Origin: Paraescarpia echinospica
Taxonomy: Eukaryota > Annelida > Polychaeta > Sabellida > Siboglinidae
Reading direction: 5' to 3'
Assembly: GCA_020002185.1 (NCBI GenBank)
Contig: CM034535.1
Coordinates: forward strand, 70,178,228 to 70,242,227
DNA length: 64,000 bases
Shown here: positions 47,110-58,850 of the stretch, piece after piece
Position numbering within the stretch: the first letter of the stretch is position 1
Layout: each line of letters starts with the position of its first letter
The notes under the pieces: generated by a model
What the model was told of the DNA's origin: nothing
What the model saw: only the letters and a program-made list of their open reading frames with translations
Databases searched by the model: none
Program-made: the position numbers and the translations under genes

Positions 47110-47400
47110 GAATCACAAGAACGACAAGAGATGACAGAAGAAGGATGCAGTGCAGCCCAACAGGAAGATTGGTGAGAAGCCGGATGAGATGGGCAGGCCA
47201 CTTGGTAAGAATGAATGCAGGGAAATCAGCAACGCGAGCAAAGGTAAAAAAAGGATCAAGGACGCGGGGAAAGGGGAAGACCACAGCTGAGGTGGGAGGA
47301 TTACGTGAAGAAGGACTTCAGAAGATCGTAGGAAGATGACAGAGGGAGAGAGGGTACTGATGGGAAACAATGGAGAGAAAGAACAGAAAGAGCTATACAA
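47110..47400 (+). pseudogene. LINE ORF2 C-terminal fragment (LINE D)
   Basis: GRLVRSRMRWAGHLVRMNAG at 47,165-47,221 followed by a basic linker and, in shifted frames, a TAEVGGLRE block equivalent to the usual RWEDYV segment. RWAGHLVRM is diagnostic for the region after the RT thumb. Truncated at both ends. It is the same general LINE type as the fragment at 46.3-46.6 kb, opposite strand. Confidence 0.8.
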
Positions 47401-47419
47401 CAATTTTGTAACTAACATT

Positions 47420-50300
47420 TACCCCTGTACAACAGGGACCCAGGAGGAAGTTCTCAACATTATTGCCAACATATCCTATAAATATAATACACATAATACC
47501 AAAAATAGATAAGCGAGCGAAAAACTAAAAACAGGTCTCAAACATTAAATTGAACGGCCGCTAGCATTTTCACTGCTCGTCCGGAATCCCGACAATGTTG
47601 GTGTCATTTGAAAGCATGCATTTTCTGTTATTCTAGCTTCCATCTCGATTTCCCGGTAGAACACATATGAACAGACCGATAACCATGTCGTTTTCTGTGT
47701 TCTGTACGGTTCCGAAAGATGTTGGCTTCGGGTACTTAGTACACTAATCTTCCGATTGCGGCGTTGCCGATATCATTTGCATAGGATCTAGAGATGCGCC
47801 CTTCACTTGTTCTTGATTCCATGTTATAACCTCCACCCACTTTTGAATGACGGAGAAACCGATATTCTCGACGTCGGTGTGACGTCAAAATAACGTATGC
47901 TAACCAACGGAGACAAATGGTCAACACTCTTTGCGCTGGTTGGTTGAAGTATAGGATTGTGAGTTCACGTCGACTTAGATAATGTCAGTTAAGTCGCCGT
48001 TTATAAGTGGGTGGAGCTTATAACATAAAACCAGAGTGTGTCGCCTCAATCAGTAGATGGGTGAACTGTGTCCATGAACCAACATCGTTCGACAGTGTAT
48101 AAGACACGGGAAACGACATGGTTGCAGGTCCATTTATATGTTATTTTAGGAATGATTATTAGGATACCAATTACATGCTAGAATAGCAGAAAGCGTAAAC
48201 TTTCACACGATATCAAGATCGTTGTGATCGGACGAGCCATCAGGGTGATAAATAACCGTTGGATTTAGCGTTTTTGGATCTGTTTTGAGTTGTAGATTTT
48301 TCGTTCGCTTACCTATATTTGACAATACCCAGAATTCCACGAACGACCATCTGCACGCATTTCCAAAATCCACAAATCTCCAACATGTCATTAAGTACCA
48401 CACCTTCATGAACTGAAACAAGCTGTATTCAACGTTCCTTTATCCCTCCGTCTTTTGATACCTTTTGTAGCCAACTGTCACAAAATAGTAGCTGCGTTTT
48501 CAAATAAGTAAAAGTAGTAAAAAATAATCTTTCTCGCTCAAGAAAACATAGATTTGCTATAATCGTTAGAGAAAGAAACCTATCTTCCAATAATGGAAAT
48601 TGCCTCCGAGGTGTGTATTTACGGCTACTCTATTTTTGAGACCAGATACGTTCAATTTGTCACCATTTTCAATGGATATAGTAGCTTTCATACCTTTCAC
48701 GATTGGTACAACATGTTTATGTCAAGACTAACATTTCTAAATTAAGCTACTTAATTTTATTTAGTTTAAAACTAAAGAAAGACATCTATATATTAATACG
48801 CTAACTTCGGGAACAGGCTAGCCTCTGAGGACCACCCGCCCCTTTCTATGTCCATTCGTCTCCATGTACCGTCGATTTTGCATCTACCAACTGGCGATGC
48901 ATTAAGAAAGACAAAGGAGTTATTTACTTATATGTTTGCTCCTAATCCGACGTAATGTTCTACCTATCGGAGAAAGTTACAAACAATGGACAAATTGAGT
49001 GATGGTGAGTCATTCTCCAGGGGACGCCACTCGAACGTTAAGGTCCTTCATTGGGAAATATCCGCTTAGCATGTTGTCATTGGCAGCAATTGAATTAATT
49101 ATTACTTGGTCACCGTGAACGAGTTTAAGCAAAAACGTTTTAGTGTCTAACTATAATCGAGCAATGGTATGAATGTATGTTTGCATATGTGTTCATGTTT
49201 TCCAATTAGACGGCTTGCACCGAGTGTGCCAAACTTTTAGCGATCAATCTGTGACGCCACGAGAGAAACGTCACACTTCTATTTTTTCAAAATACCTCAT
49301 AAATGTCAAGGATTCACATATTTTATAATACAAATCAGTTGTTCAGAACGTAAAACATAATGCGCGCGCGTAAAATGTAACCAACCAACAATCACAAGTA
49401 CCATGAGCGCGCGGCAGATATTTCTGGAAACCATTCCCTGCGTCATGGACTAGGTTACTATGAAATACCGTGGTAGACACTGAGGCAATAGGCATACGTC
49501 TAACCTCATATCAATACCACAGCAACGCGAATATCATTCGATAATTCTACACTATCACGATTAGGGCCCAACGATGGATGTGATTTTTACATTCTCTCCG
49601 ACCTTCGTCATTTTAAACAAACAATTAGTATTGCTGCACGTGCGTGTTACGGTTGTCTGAATTTGACATGCGCTGAAGCCACTACATATCGATGCTAGCG
49701 CGTTACGGTGTTTATGTAACGATGTTTTCTAACATTTGGTAAATATTGCTACCACGACTGTCACGTATGAACTACCAAGTTATCCCGTTCGGGGACGGGC
49801 ATTTTTGCTAGTTGTATTAATAACTATTGCTCAACGATCGTTCATCTGATAAACGGGAAGGTAACGCGTATTGTCGACATTTATAACACAATTTTGCATT
49901 GCGTATAGTTTCTTCTATCAATCATCTATTTGAAACTTGTAATATATTCTATTTTCATTATGCAATCTTTCGCAAGATCCCACAGAACTTGGCAGTGATG
50001 AATGGGATCGTGGTCACATGAACTGCGTGTTAACATGGTGTGGGTTGCTTTGAAGTCATATGAAGATGTAAAGGAATACATAATAGGGTCTAAACATTGA
50101 CGTGATAAACGAGATAGCGTTACACGAACAGCAGCGTGGCATGTTCGGTGAATATGTTATACAGACGCATCTGTGAAGCACCATCGTGTTTGAGGTTAAC
50201 AGCCCTTGTTATGCTATTTCACATCGACACCGTTTCACGGATCGCCGACACTGGCACATGTATAATAGTTGTGTTTCAAATTGAAAAACTATTCGTTGTC
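47420..50300. other. non-coding stretch
   Basis: Mixed-composition DNA. Short frames (47,736-47,927; 48,203-48,421) have no known domain. No repeat or splice structure stands out. Confidence 0.5.
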
Positions 50301-50319
50301 ACATAGGCTGGAACAAAAT

Positions 50320-50490
50320 GATCGAATACCTGCGTTATTTCTAGCAATGTAATTTATGTTTTCCTCTTCTTTCCGTGTATGTCTGGGTGAAGCTGGCCTC
50401 GATACTGGTCCACAGTTTCTCTTTTCTTCCACCCACACGCTTGTTGCACTGTTTTCTCCACCAACTGTCTCCACTCACCTCCATCGTGTA
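50320..50490 (-). mobile_element. 3' terminal fragment of a LINE related to LINE C
   Basis: Minus-strand sequence starts with GEWRQLVEKTVQQ, equivalent to EWKQLVERSVQDQ in the 46.3 kb fragment, then follows the same 3' UTR order (a GAGGCCAGC segment, AGAAGAGGAAAAC). Only the last residues and 3' UTR are present. Confidence 0.65.
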
Positions 50491-50699
50491 AATGGTATGT
50501 TTAAAAATAGACTTGACACACACCTGATAAGATCGGGTTTATACACAAATAAAACCCTGTTGGACTCCTGAAAAACCAAAGGCTTACTTGTACACAAGCC
50601 ATCTGGAACTTGCAGCTTTGAATGCCAATCTTATTAAGTCTTGTTACATACAGTGTTCGAAATTACTGCCGACCCGGAGGCCCGAGACCGTCAAACATT

Positions 50700-51140
50700 T
50701 CGTCGGGCCGATAACTTTCAAAAAGTGCCGGCCCGCAAGACCAGCAGAATTCTTAAAAGAAAATAATGGAGCATTTGTCTGGTTTCCAGGCCAACCTCGA
50801 TTTCGTCATTATAACTATACGTTTGCCTAAATTTGATACCTCAGTGTGGTTTAGCTCTATCATTCAGCATCATCCCAGGCATATTTATATTACGAAAATA
50901 TTGCGTCTTAGCACATCTTTCAGGCCCAAAGAGCCAGTTTGCGTCAGTATGCGCCGCTGCGGCCGCGCGTTACTGCGGTGAGCAATATGGCAGCGTATGT
51001 TGTTGCGAACTGGGTTGCTCTTTGGGCTTCAAAAGTGCACTAAGACGCGATATTTTTGTAACGTAAATATGCATGTGATGATGTTGAATAATGGCAATAA
51101 CACATGAGGTATCAAAATTAGACAAAAATGTTGTTACGAC
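50700..51140. mobile_element. fold-back element, left arm, centre and inner right arm
   Basis: Sequence left of about 50,975 is the imperfect reverse complement of the sequence to its right: TTGATACCTCA at 50,833 with TGAGGTATCAA at 51,105, GCATCATC with GATGATG, GCGTCTTAGCAC with GTGCACTAAGACGC, and GGCCCAAAGAG with CTCTTTGGGC. The centre is GC-rich (GCTGCGGCCGCGCG). The right arm stops at the LTR of the Gypsy element and resumes at 55,185, where GAAATCGAGGTGGGC pairs with GCCAACCTCGATTTC at about 50,790-50,806. Arms are about 75-80% complementary, so the element is old. No protein is encoded. Confidence 0.75.
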
Positions 51141-51306
51141 TGTGATATATCAACGAATTGCTGAGGTGAAGTAATTTATTGGTAATACGAAGCGTCGTGC
51201 TCACACAAGTACATGACGTGCTTGCTACATCCTCACAGACCGAATCTACAACCAAATGCCAACACACCGGTGGGCATCCTCCAGCGATATGGTACCATAC
51301 ACTACA
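51141..51306 (-). repeat. 3' LTR of the Gypsy element
   Basis: 166 bp, direct repeat of 55,020-55,184. On the minus strand it starts TGTAGTGTATGGTACC and ends ATATCACA. A polypurine tract lies directly outside its start inside the element. Confidence 0.92.
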
Positions 51307-51489
51307 TCCCCCTTTTTCCAATAAAGTTATGTGAATTATTCAACATATATAAGAAACAGAAACAACAACTACGACTAATCATCTATGTAGCTAATACAAC
51401 ACAGTCTGTACAAATATATCACAGTTCGTTCGTTCCAGGACTTGTAGATTAAGCGTGGCTGGTATACGGCGTTGGCATTTTCCGGATGA

Positions 51490-51770
51490 ACGGGAATTTC
51501 GAGTAGTAGGTAGTCTGTTACTATTAGGTACTCTTTGTTGTCGAAGTGAAAGAGATCAGTTCCGGGTATCTGCCATGCTCTCGTCGTGTGGCATCAGCGT
51601 TTCTTTCGCTTTGGAGCGTTGGTGAAGTCGTTGTGAATGCCGTTCCAGTAAACACAGAATTTCGCTCGTAGCTTGCATTTCTCTGCCCTAGTGTCCTGCA
51701 TGTACTCGTTGTAGCACGTCTGCTTGCATACTCTTTGGTATTAGGACTCGCTCGGCTTTCAGGATGACAC
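51490..51770 (-). pseudogene. Gypsy integrase remnant
   Basis: The beginning of the integrase zinc domain (VLQRVHAGH, about 51,691-51,717) is followed by frameshifted sequence and then a block equivalent to the start of the catalytic core, GTDLFHFDNKEYL (51,563 leftwards; Asp codon at 51,557-51,555), the first of the three acidic catalytic residues. The reading then ends in unrelated sequence leading to the polypurine tract. The second Asp and the Glu of the D,D-E triad are missing, so most of the core was deleted. Confidence 0.7.
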
Positions 51771-52176
51771 CATCTTCTACCGAGAGTCCATCACGATAGC
51801 ACCAGTATGGTCGCAACTGTTTCGGGATGTCGTCACGTTTCTTCGGCCATCCGTTGATGATGAAGTCCTGCAGGTTGTAGAGTACTGCGTCTCTCCTTGT
51901 TTCACTTCTGAGTTGTTGAATCTTGTTGTTTGAGAATTGCACCATGCTGATCATGACATCGACGTCGATTTCCTCTATACTTTGTGGATTTGGAAGTCTC
52001 GACAACCCGTCTGCCAGGAGCAACTCCTTCCCCGGCCAGTATCTGACCGTCACGCCGTAGTGCTGAATTCTCAACAACATCCTCTGCAGTCTAGGTGGCG
52101 CTGCGATCAGGTTCGTCAGCTGAACCATCTCTAACGGCTTGTGATCGCTCTCAGCCGTGAAATGTTTTCCATACAC
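51688..52176 (-). pseudogene. Gypsy RNase H C-terminal part
   Basis: Open frame of 162 residues with the RNase H block ESDHKPLE near its start, the ADGLSRLP block around residue 56-63 that closes the RT-RNase H unit, and a linker leading to the integrase zinc domain. RNase H would degrade the RNA of the RNA-DNA hybrid. A frame break at 52,177-52,211 separates it from the preceding RT part. Confidence 0.85.
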
Positions 52177-52211
52177 GTATGTACGGAGTCGCTCGGCACC
52201 AAAGACGACTG

Positions 52212-53398
52212 CTAGTAGTTCTCTCTCAATGTTTGTGTATATTTTATCTGCATCTGTGAGACTTTCGGTCTTCCTTCCTGCAGAAGAATTTCTCCCAAGC
52301 CTCTTCCTGAAGCATCTACTTGTATCGTAGACTCCTTTTCGCTGTTAAAGTACATAGTTGTCGATTCTGCGCATATAGATGACTTGATCCGCTCGAAGAC
52401 TTCTTGATACATCTGCGACCATTGATAGTCAACGTCTTTCTTCAGCAGTTCTCTCACCATTGCTGTGTTCTGTGACAGGTTTGGTACGAATGAGCCCATG
52501 TAGGTGATGGTACCAAGGAACTCTTGTAGCTCCATTTTGTTTGCTGGGGTATGGATCATCTGTATGTCCTCCACTTTCTTCGGGTCTGGATGTATGCCTT
52601 TATAGTCATAGACGGTGCCGAAGAAGCTTATCTGCGGCGCTTTCACCAGATACGTCTTGCAGTTGAACACCAAGCCATGTTCGTGTGACACCTTCATCAA
52701 GTTGTGTAGGTTAGCGTCATGTTCCGCCTCACTGCGTTCAAACACGGCGACATCATCCGCAATGCCCACTGTACCGGGGCAGTTCTCGAGTATCATGTCC
52801 ATCTTTTGCTGGAAGGGCTTGTGACGGGACGAGCCCGAATGGCATCCTTAGGAAGCAGTACCTCTCAAAAGGACTGTTGACTGTAGTCAGTAGGCTGCTT
52901 TCTCTGTCTAGTGTCACTGACCAGTAGCCATTCTTTGCGTCTAGCTTTTAGAAGTGCGTTGCGACTGCGAACTTGTGAGTAATCTCCTCCAACGTTGGCG
53001 TTTTGTGATGACACCGCTTTATTGCTCGGTTGAGGTCCTTAGGTTCCAGTTATATCCTCAGTGTACCGTCTTTCTTACGCGAGAATGCCAGACTCGAGAT
53101 CCAGTCTGTCGGTTCTGTGACTTGCCTCATGACACTGTCTCACACCATCTGATCTGTAGTTCACGGCTGCACGTCTGGATCTGTGACAATATGATAGGTG
53201 CCTGGGAAGTTTTAACGTGTCGAATCGGTCTGGGTACATCTTCTTCAGTGTTTGCATTGATCCGATGGGATCGACTTCCTGACCGACAGTACCTTTCTCT
53301 GTCGCACAGTGTAGATTAACATGCCTCAGCTGACGATAATTTGGCAACCACAAGGTCGCCGGCCCGTCTGTATCTGCAACGAAGAACTCGGCATCCAC
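52212..53398 (-). pseudogene. Gypsy reverse transcriptase region
   Basis: Two frames with a broken segment between. The upstream part (53,398-53,075) follows the protease after an in-frame stop and includes TLKKMYPDRFDTLKL. Middle RT blocks (about 53,070-52,810) are in shifted frames. The frame at 52,802-52,212 has the catalytic VGIADDV (Asp pair at 52,757-52,752), ISFFGTVYDYKGIHPDPKKV, and the RNase H start TIQVDASGRGLG. The enzyme would copy the element RNA into DNA; it is not intact. Confidence 0.88.
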
Positions 53399-54067
53399 TC
53401 AGGCGCTGTGATTGTAGCCACATGGTAATGTTAGTGATCCGTACTGCGTTATTCTCGTACCATTGTGTGCTGATAGCGTAGTGTTCGCTCTTAATGTCAG
53501 TGCACCACGGGTCGGGTATCCTCCAGTTATCAACTCTGGGAACGTCGTCTTGTAGATTCTCAAAGGCAGTACATTGCCCTGTGCATCCGTGTCGACCTTC
53601 ACCTGTAGGTCAGCTGTGTGACCCTGACGTTTGTTGGACAATTTTGTGTCGATTTTAGCCAAGACTTCATCTCTGGTGTTGACTCTACTAGCATCATCCA
53701 CCGACATTGACAGTGTCGCGAAGTTGAGATGCTCGAGTTGTGACGTCATCTCGTGGCTCGGCATACTCTCGTTGAATTGCGTGAACGTCTCGTGTGGGTT
53801 CTCGTCTATGAGTTGGGCCATCTTTCCCCCGTTGCGCCGATTTTCCCTCGCGCCAGGACTTGGATCGCGATCTCCATTGTTGACGTCCTCTTCCTCTCTG
53901 GGGTTGACTTTGATTAGCGATCTTCTTGCACATTGCTTGCCAATGGTTCCTGCCACCGCACTGTTGCATGTCGATCCGTAAGCTGGACATCTATCTTCCC
54001 TGCGATGCGACCCATCACAGAAGCGACAATTCTTAGTTTTGGCTGTCGTGGCGTAATTCACACTCAT
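53399..54067 (-). pseudogene. Gypsy zinc knuckle and protease region
   Basis: Begins with a zinc-knuckle-like CRFCDGSHRREDRC and a second knuckle (CGGRNHWQAMC), which is only open in a neighbouring frame, so a frameshift lies between them. The protease active site LQVKVDTDAQGNVLPL has Asp-Thr-Asp where aspartic proteases need Asp-Thr/Ser-Gly, so it would be inactive. The frame ends with a TGA at 53,399, and the following residues continue in the same frame. Confidence 0.8.
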
Positions 54068-54085
54068 GTGACCTGTTTATACGCC

Positions 54086-54628
54086 TTACAGCTGCGTCAT
54101 GTGATTTATAGACGCCTTTATTGTGCTCCCGATGTTTAACGCCTGTTCTAATGTCAGTTTTTCATTGTGTCGTAAGAGCTCTTTCTGTAACTCAGGAAGC
54201 CTTGTGCCTATGATAAACTGTTCAGTGAGTCGTTCTTCTGACTCGGCTTGGCAAAATTTGCTTTTTAATGCCTGCAGTTTACTTCTGGTGACGTAATCAT
54301 CGGTTAACTCTCCTTCCGCCTGACAATATTTTTGTAAATAGAACCGCTGAACTCTGAAGTTTACCTTAGGCTCTGTGGGTGCTTCAAACTTCTGCAGTAA
54401 TAGAGCTGGGTCCTTTCTTTCGCTGTCTGTCAATGTCCAAGAATTATATATTCTTAGGCCTTCGTCACCAGCGTACAGCAGAATGTGATTAACTATCTTT
54501 TCTACTTTCGTGTCCTTTACAGCGAAGTATATTTCACATTTCTGTTTAAACAGCTTAAATGCTCCTGCTAAGTCTGCGTTAGTCCATTCCAATTGTGGTG
54601 CCTGGTCAGGCATTTTGGTGTTCTGCAT
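54086..54628 (-). CDS. Gypsy gag-like protein
   Basis: 180 residues, one uninterrupted frame. It would form the virus-like particle that packages element RNA. Visible segments: WTNADLAGAFKLFKQKCEIY at residues 15-34, RVQRFYLQKYCQAEGELTD in the middle, and a C-terminal ERLTEQFIIGTRLPELQKEL. This is the retrotransposon gag pattern: an N-terminal helical domain, then a region leading to zinc knuckles encoded in the next frame. The start is the first ATG region after the leader, about 390 nt from the LTR. It is the best-kept part of the element. Confidence 0.8.
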   Translation of the reverse strand: MQNTKMPDQAPQLEWTNADLAGAFKLFKQKCEIYFAVKDTKVEKIVNHILLYAGDEGLRIYNSWTLTDSERKDPALLLQKFEAPTEPKVNFRVQRFYLQKYCQAEGELTDDYVTRSKLQALKSKFCQAESEERLTEQFIIGTRLPELQKELLRHNEKLTLEQALNIGSTIKASINHMTQL

Positions 54629-55019
54629 TTATCACAGTAAAAACAGTTTGTTTATTATATGCCTTTTCACTTGTGCAGTTTGTGTGTATTACTGCACTGG
54701 TAAATAAGTCTAGCAGCGCTCTTGTTTCAAGCGTACTGTCAATCTCGTGCAATGCTTATTTATGGCATTATGCCCAGTTCGTTTCTATTCATAATAATTG
54801 TGTTGATCAGTCGTTACACCGCTAATTTAGCCTAAGCGAAGCACAGGTTTAGCGAAGCCAGATCAACCGAACTACCTTCTCGTATACAACACAATGTTAA
54901 TCCAACTTCCGTTCTCAACATACAGTTTTCATCTACACTGTATTCTGCCCGTTTGGCAACAACAATGTCCATACGTCCTCCAGGCGTAGCTTCACTTACG
55001 ATCTGCATAGTTGCCATCT

Positions 55020-55184
55020 TGTGATATGTCGACGAATTACTGAGGTGAAGTAGTGTATTGGTAATACGAAGCATCGTGCTCACACAAATACATGAGGTGC
55101 TTGCTACATCATCACAGACCGAATCACAACCAAGTGCCAACACACCGGTAGGCATCCTCCAGCGATATAGTACCATACACTACA
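55020..55184 (-). repeat. 5' LTR of the Gypsy element
   Basis: 165 bp. Directly inside its end on the minus strand the sequence AGATGGCAACTATGC occupies the primer-binding-site position; the tRNA it would pair with is not identified. Confidence 0.9.
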
Positions 55185-55290
55185 ATGGTAACGAAATCGA
55201 GGTGGGCCCGAATACTAGTCAAGTGCCAACAATGGTGATATTTGTATACTTCCGAACGGGACATTTAACGTAAGCGTGGTACAAAACAAG
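55185..55290. mobile_element. fold-back element, outer right arm
   Basis: Its reverse complement aligns with about 50,715-50,806, for example GCACTTGACTAGTATTCGGG against GCATTTGTCTGGTTTCCAGG, followed by a near-identical ACCTCGATTTCGT. This shows that the Gypsy element split the right arm. The outer border is not defined. Confidence 0.65.
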
Positions 55291-57525
55291 TTGGAAAACA
55301 ATTAAACGTCGAGCTGATCAATGCTGATAGATCGATTGAGTTTAGTTCTGTAGTGCTGGCACAGTGAAACGAGTGAAGAGTTCGAAACCGCATGAAGCCA
55401 TCCATAGTGTCAGCTATCATCACCGTCCAGCTGGATTCACCCGACATGGCTGACTTCAAACCCATATCCGTTATCCACCTGTAGAATACATCTGGCGCGA
55501 GGATGCCCAACTTCAAATCCGAGTTGGATTCGGACAGTGAGTCACTGTCCGAGTTCAACTCGGATTCAGCTGGAGTCACTGATGACGGCAACAGTTCAGA
55601 GTAGTCCCATGCTTACATTCATGTTGTGGTGTTTGCTGTAATTTGCAACATTGTTGTTTTTCTGTCAACAATAAATTGTTGCCTATGTTGTTATTTTATA
55701 TTCGCTGGTTCATTAATCTGAATATCGTAAATATGCAGGAGTATGAGAACAGACTTGGCCTGAACTTGTATATTAATAATTGCTATGCGTTACAGCTGCA
55801 AATGTTTATATACTCGTGTAATTATGTTAATAGTTGGACCACCAACGTTTGTGTTGGACTACCAACTTTTGAAAGTTGAAGGTCCGACTGACCATCGATG
55901 GACGTGATCAGCTAAGGTGTAGAACTCTGGTTAAATATTGTTAAATTGATTACGCACCTACGAGTGCATTTTGTCCAGGGTTTCTTCGGTCAAATGATCG
56001 CTGTTTCTCACTGGAAGGTTACTGGTTCAAAGACTCATTCGTTGAAATGCGTTCTCTTTCCCAATCGAAATTTATTCGCTAAGGTTTATGCGTTCAAACG
56101 ATTTTCCTTTACAACTGAAACTTGATCTTTTAGACATGAGCGTTCGTTCATTAACTGCTTAGGTTATGGTATTATGCGTTCGAGTTCAAAACTTTGAAAC
56201 TCGAACTAAGCCAAAACTTTCGAACAAGTCGCGAAAATCTCGCAAGGGATGCTCATCGTTGCTCTAATTCTTGAAAATATTATACGAATTCACGGGAAGC
56301 GTTTGCTCGAAGGAGTATGCTGCTCTGGTGCAATGTTTACATACAATTCTGCGTATATTGCTTCAGCGACTTCAAACTACGATAACAGCATAACCCGAAC
56401 ACATTCTACGTTTCCTTGATAACTAATTTGACGTAACCGCTGACGAATTGATGTGTGTGATTCAAGGCGTTTTATTGAATTTTTACGGGGGGGGGGGAAC
56501 AATGTCTCAAAAGGGCATTTTCACCGGGAATGAGGTCACAGTTTCTAAAATAAAAATACCCACACGCACGTACACACGCACGCACGTACGTACGAACACA
56601 CGGTTCAAGTTACTATATTTTTCAGAATAACCGTTTCTGGATTCATTTTTTTGATACTTGAAAACCCCTCAATAAATTACAATTTTAAAGAATCTTTATC
56701 CTTTTATCATTGAAAGTTCCCTTAAGGACTTTGCCCCTATGGACAATGTTGTAAGTTTAAAAAAAATTCTTAACAAGAAGTGCAGAACTGGGAGGAGTAG
56801 GCGAGTGAAAGGTCTTGGGGGCAATGCCCCCACTTTGAGCGTTAAACAAACGCCTAGGCATGATTGAATCGTACAAGAAGCGTTCTGTTACAAGTTGTAT
56901 TATTGCAACCACGACTGAATGCCACTCACAATATAATAAAAACAACAACCACTGACGCATTCTGTTTGCTCGTAGCGCCGTTATACATTTCTTCAATCAA
57001 CTCTGAATCCGGTTGTACGTAGTAAAATACTGGTGCAATTAACTGCACCCAATACAGGTGTAAACACAACATGTCTGACGGATTCTCTTAGCAAGATGGC
57101 GCGTCATTGTCAACAGACGTCACTGATTTAGCTTTGACAAAACTATGTGTTTCTTTTGTGAACTTTCTCATCAAAAAAGTGTGACATCTCATCGACAAAT
57201 GGAAGTGTTCTATGGAGTATACTGACTTGTCGCAGGATGTGAACAGGCCAATATGAAACTTGCAACCGCAATACGTGACGTAACTAATAACATAATACTA
57301 GAACTATCATACAGCTTTCAGTCCTAATTCCGTCGTCTCAGTGCGAAATGGCACAAGGCGTTTTAGTGCACAAGCTAGAGGCAGATGCTATTGCAGGGGG
57401 CCGCGGGAACGCGCGCCCCCGTTCTGCTGCGGAACTATGGTGTGTGTGTGGGGGGAGGGGTTGCACGCCTCAGGGATGGGGGTGCAATTGGAGGTTTTAG
57501 GTGAATCTCAAGTACTACTTCCACC
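55291..57525. other. non-coding stretch
   Basis: Contains a palindrome in a serine/acidic-rich frame (TCGGACAGTGA / TCACTGTCCGA, 55,530-55,552), another near-palindrome (GTTCGAGTT / AACTCGAAC, 56,180-56,208), a G run (about 56,486-56,496) and CACACGCA-type simple repeats (56,560-56,600). No gene is supported. Confidence 0.45.
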
Positions 57526-57527
57526 CC

Positions 57528-57665
57528 GTGTGTGCGTGTGTGCGTGTGTGCGTGTGTGCGTGTGTGCGTGTGTGCGTGTGTGCGTGTGTGCGTGTGTGCG
57601 TGTGTGCGTGTGTGCTTGTGTGCGTGTGTGCGTGTGTGCGTGTGTGCGTGTGTGCGCGTGTGCTT
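57528..57665. repeat. GTGTGC hexamer microsatellite
   Basis: About 16-20 units of GTGTGTGC with few interruptions. Cysteine/valine-rich frames across it are artefacts. Confidence 0.95.
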
Positions 57666-58215
57666 GAGTATTAGCCTGGACATGTTCACTTGCTATCCAG
57701 TGGGATTAAGGTCGGCGCGCTACATTTTTGTAGCGTTCAAACTTCAGGACAGGTCACGAACGATCATTTTCTGACCCAATTTCCACATCAAGGCAATATT
57801 TATTGGTAATAGGCCACGCAAGAATACTTTTGGAAATGGAAAATTAGTCCATAAATGGATAACATTCATCAAAGTAATACAGTAAATCTTTCAAAGAAAA
57901 GGCAACTTATTATTAACTTCTTTGATTCTTCATTTCCGTGCAACATTTGAATTTTGCGTTTTATTGTGTGATTTCTTTCACTATAAGTTACGTTTCGAAT
58001 ATGTTTGAATTGATGGCATAACCTATTAACGGTTCACTCTTGTGTTATAACTCAGCCTGATAGCCAGTTATGATGGTTGTCTGGATTCTGGGACAGACGT
58101 CCGTGTTACCATAACATTTGATAGCAGGATTTTGACGTCAACGGTGGCGCCACGTCATGGCGGATATATAATCTAGGCTCAGCGACCAAGGCAAATGGGC
58201 AAAATGACAATTCTG

Positions 58216-58231
58216 TGGCGCCATCTGCTGG
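58216..58231 (-). promoter_or_regulatory. CTCF-like binding site
   Basis: On the minus strand CCAGCAGATGGCGCC fits the bilaterian CTCF core CCASYAGRKGGCRS at 14 of 14 positions. Binding is inferred from motif only. Confidence 0.45.
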
Positions 58232-58671
58232 AAAACGCCAGGCGCAAACATTTTCAAGGAAAGAATATTTTAGTATTGGGATTCCTTTATGAATTACGAT
58301 TTAGGACATGCTTCCAGCTATTTAAATTCGAAAAGAACATCCAAGTATCAGCACAATATGTTATGTTATATTTTAATGTTCCTACAATAACTTAGTAGGC
58401 CTACTTATAGGTTATATATATATATAAACAGCTACGCTTCCATTGTTTATAAATAACGCCAGATTATGCTTAATTACGATAGATTTTGTTGTTAACATCA
58501 ATATCAATAAATGTATAAACTGATAAATTATAAACTGGGTTATTTGACCAACTACCTCAAACAATATGCAGGTAGACAAGGCGGAGGCTTTGGGCCACTC
58601 ATTCTCGTACAAATGACATTTGTGTAGTCGAATGATGTGATTATGGTTAGTCTGATGTAAAAAAAAGTTCG

Positions 58672-58730
58672 GATTAGGGTTAGGGTTAAGATTAGGTGGA
58701 AGGTTAGGATTAGGTTGACGGTACTTTTTA
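58672..58730. repeat. short TTAGGG-like patch
   Basis: ATTAGGGTTAGGGTTAAGAT followed by degenerate TTAGGATTAGG. Only two exact hexamers, so not a telomere. Confidence 0.6.
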
Positions 58731-58850
58731 CAAGATTGACATCAGGTGTTGACATGCATTTATACGTGGATGGGTAACAAATAGCCACCACCCGTAGACG
58801 ACGTATGAACTGATACTTTGACAGTTCTCGGAATGGAGAGCATTCGGGTC

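Larger units (their letters stand above)
51141..55184 (-). mobile_element. degenerate Ty3/Gypsy LTR retrotransposon, integrase mostly deleted
   Basis: A 4,044-bp element read right to left: 5' LTR (55,184-55,020), leader, gag (54,628-54,086), zinc knuckle and protease (54,067-53,399), RT and RNase H (about 53,398-51,900), integrase remnant (about 51,765-51,490), polypurine tract AAAAAGGGGGA (51,307-51,317) and 3' LTR (51,306-51,141). LTRs start TGTAGTG and end ATCACA (TG...CA) and are roughly 87-88% identical to each other, so it is an old insertion. Many frameshifts and one in-frame stop disable it. It sits inside the right arm of a fold-back element; no exact target duplication remains (GTTACGA on the left, GTAACGA on the right). 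The proteins resemble the Gypsy family often annotated as K02A2.6-like. Confidence 0.92.

Noticed and set aside
55265..55591. Serine/acidic-rich minus-strand frame
   Set aside because: The acidic part is produced by a local palindrome and the 3' part overlaps the fold-back arm; no domain.
57341..57774. Cysteine/valine-rich frames
   Set aside because: Translation of the GTGTGC repeat.
58672..58730. Interstitial telomere
   Set aside because: Only two exact TTAGGG units; the remainder is degenerate.
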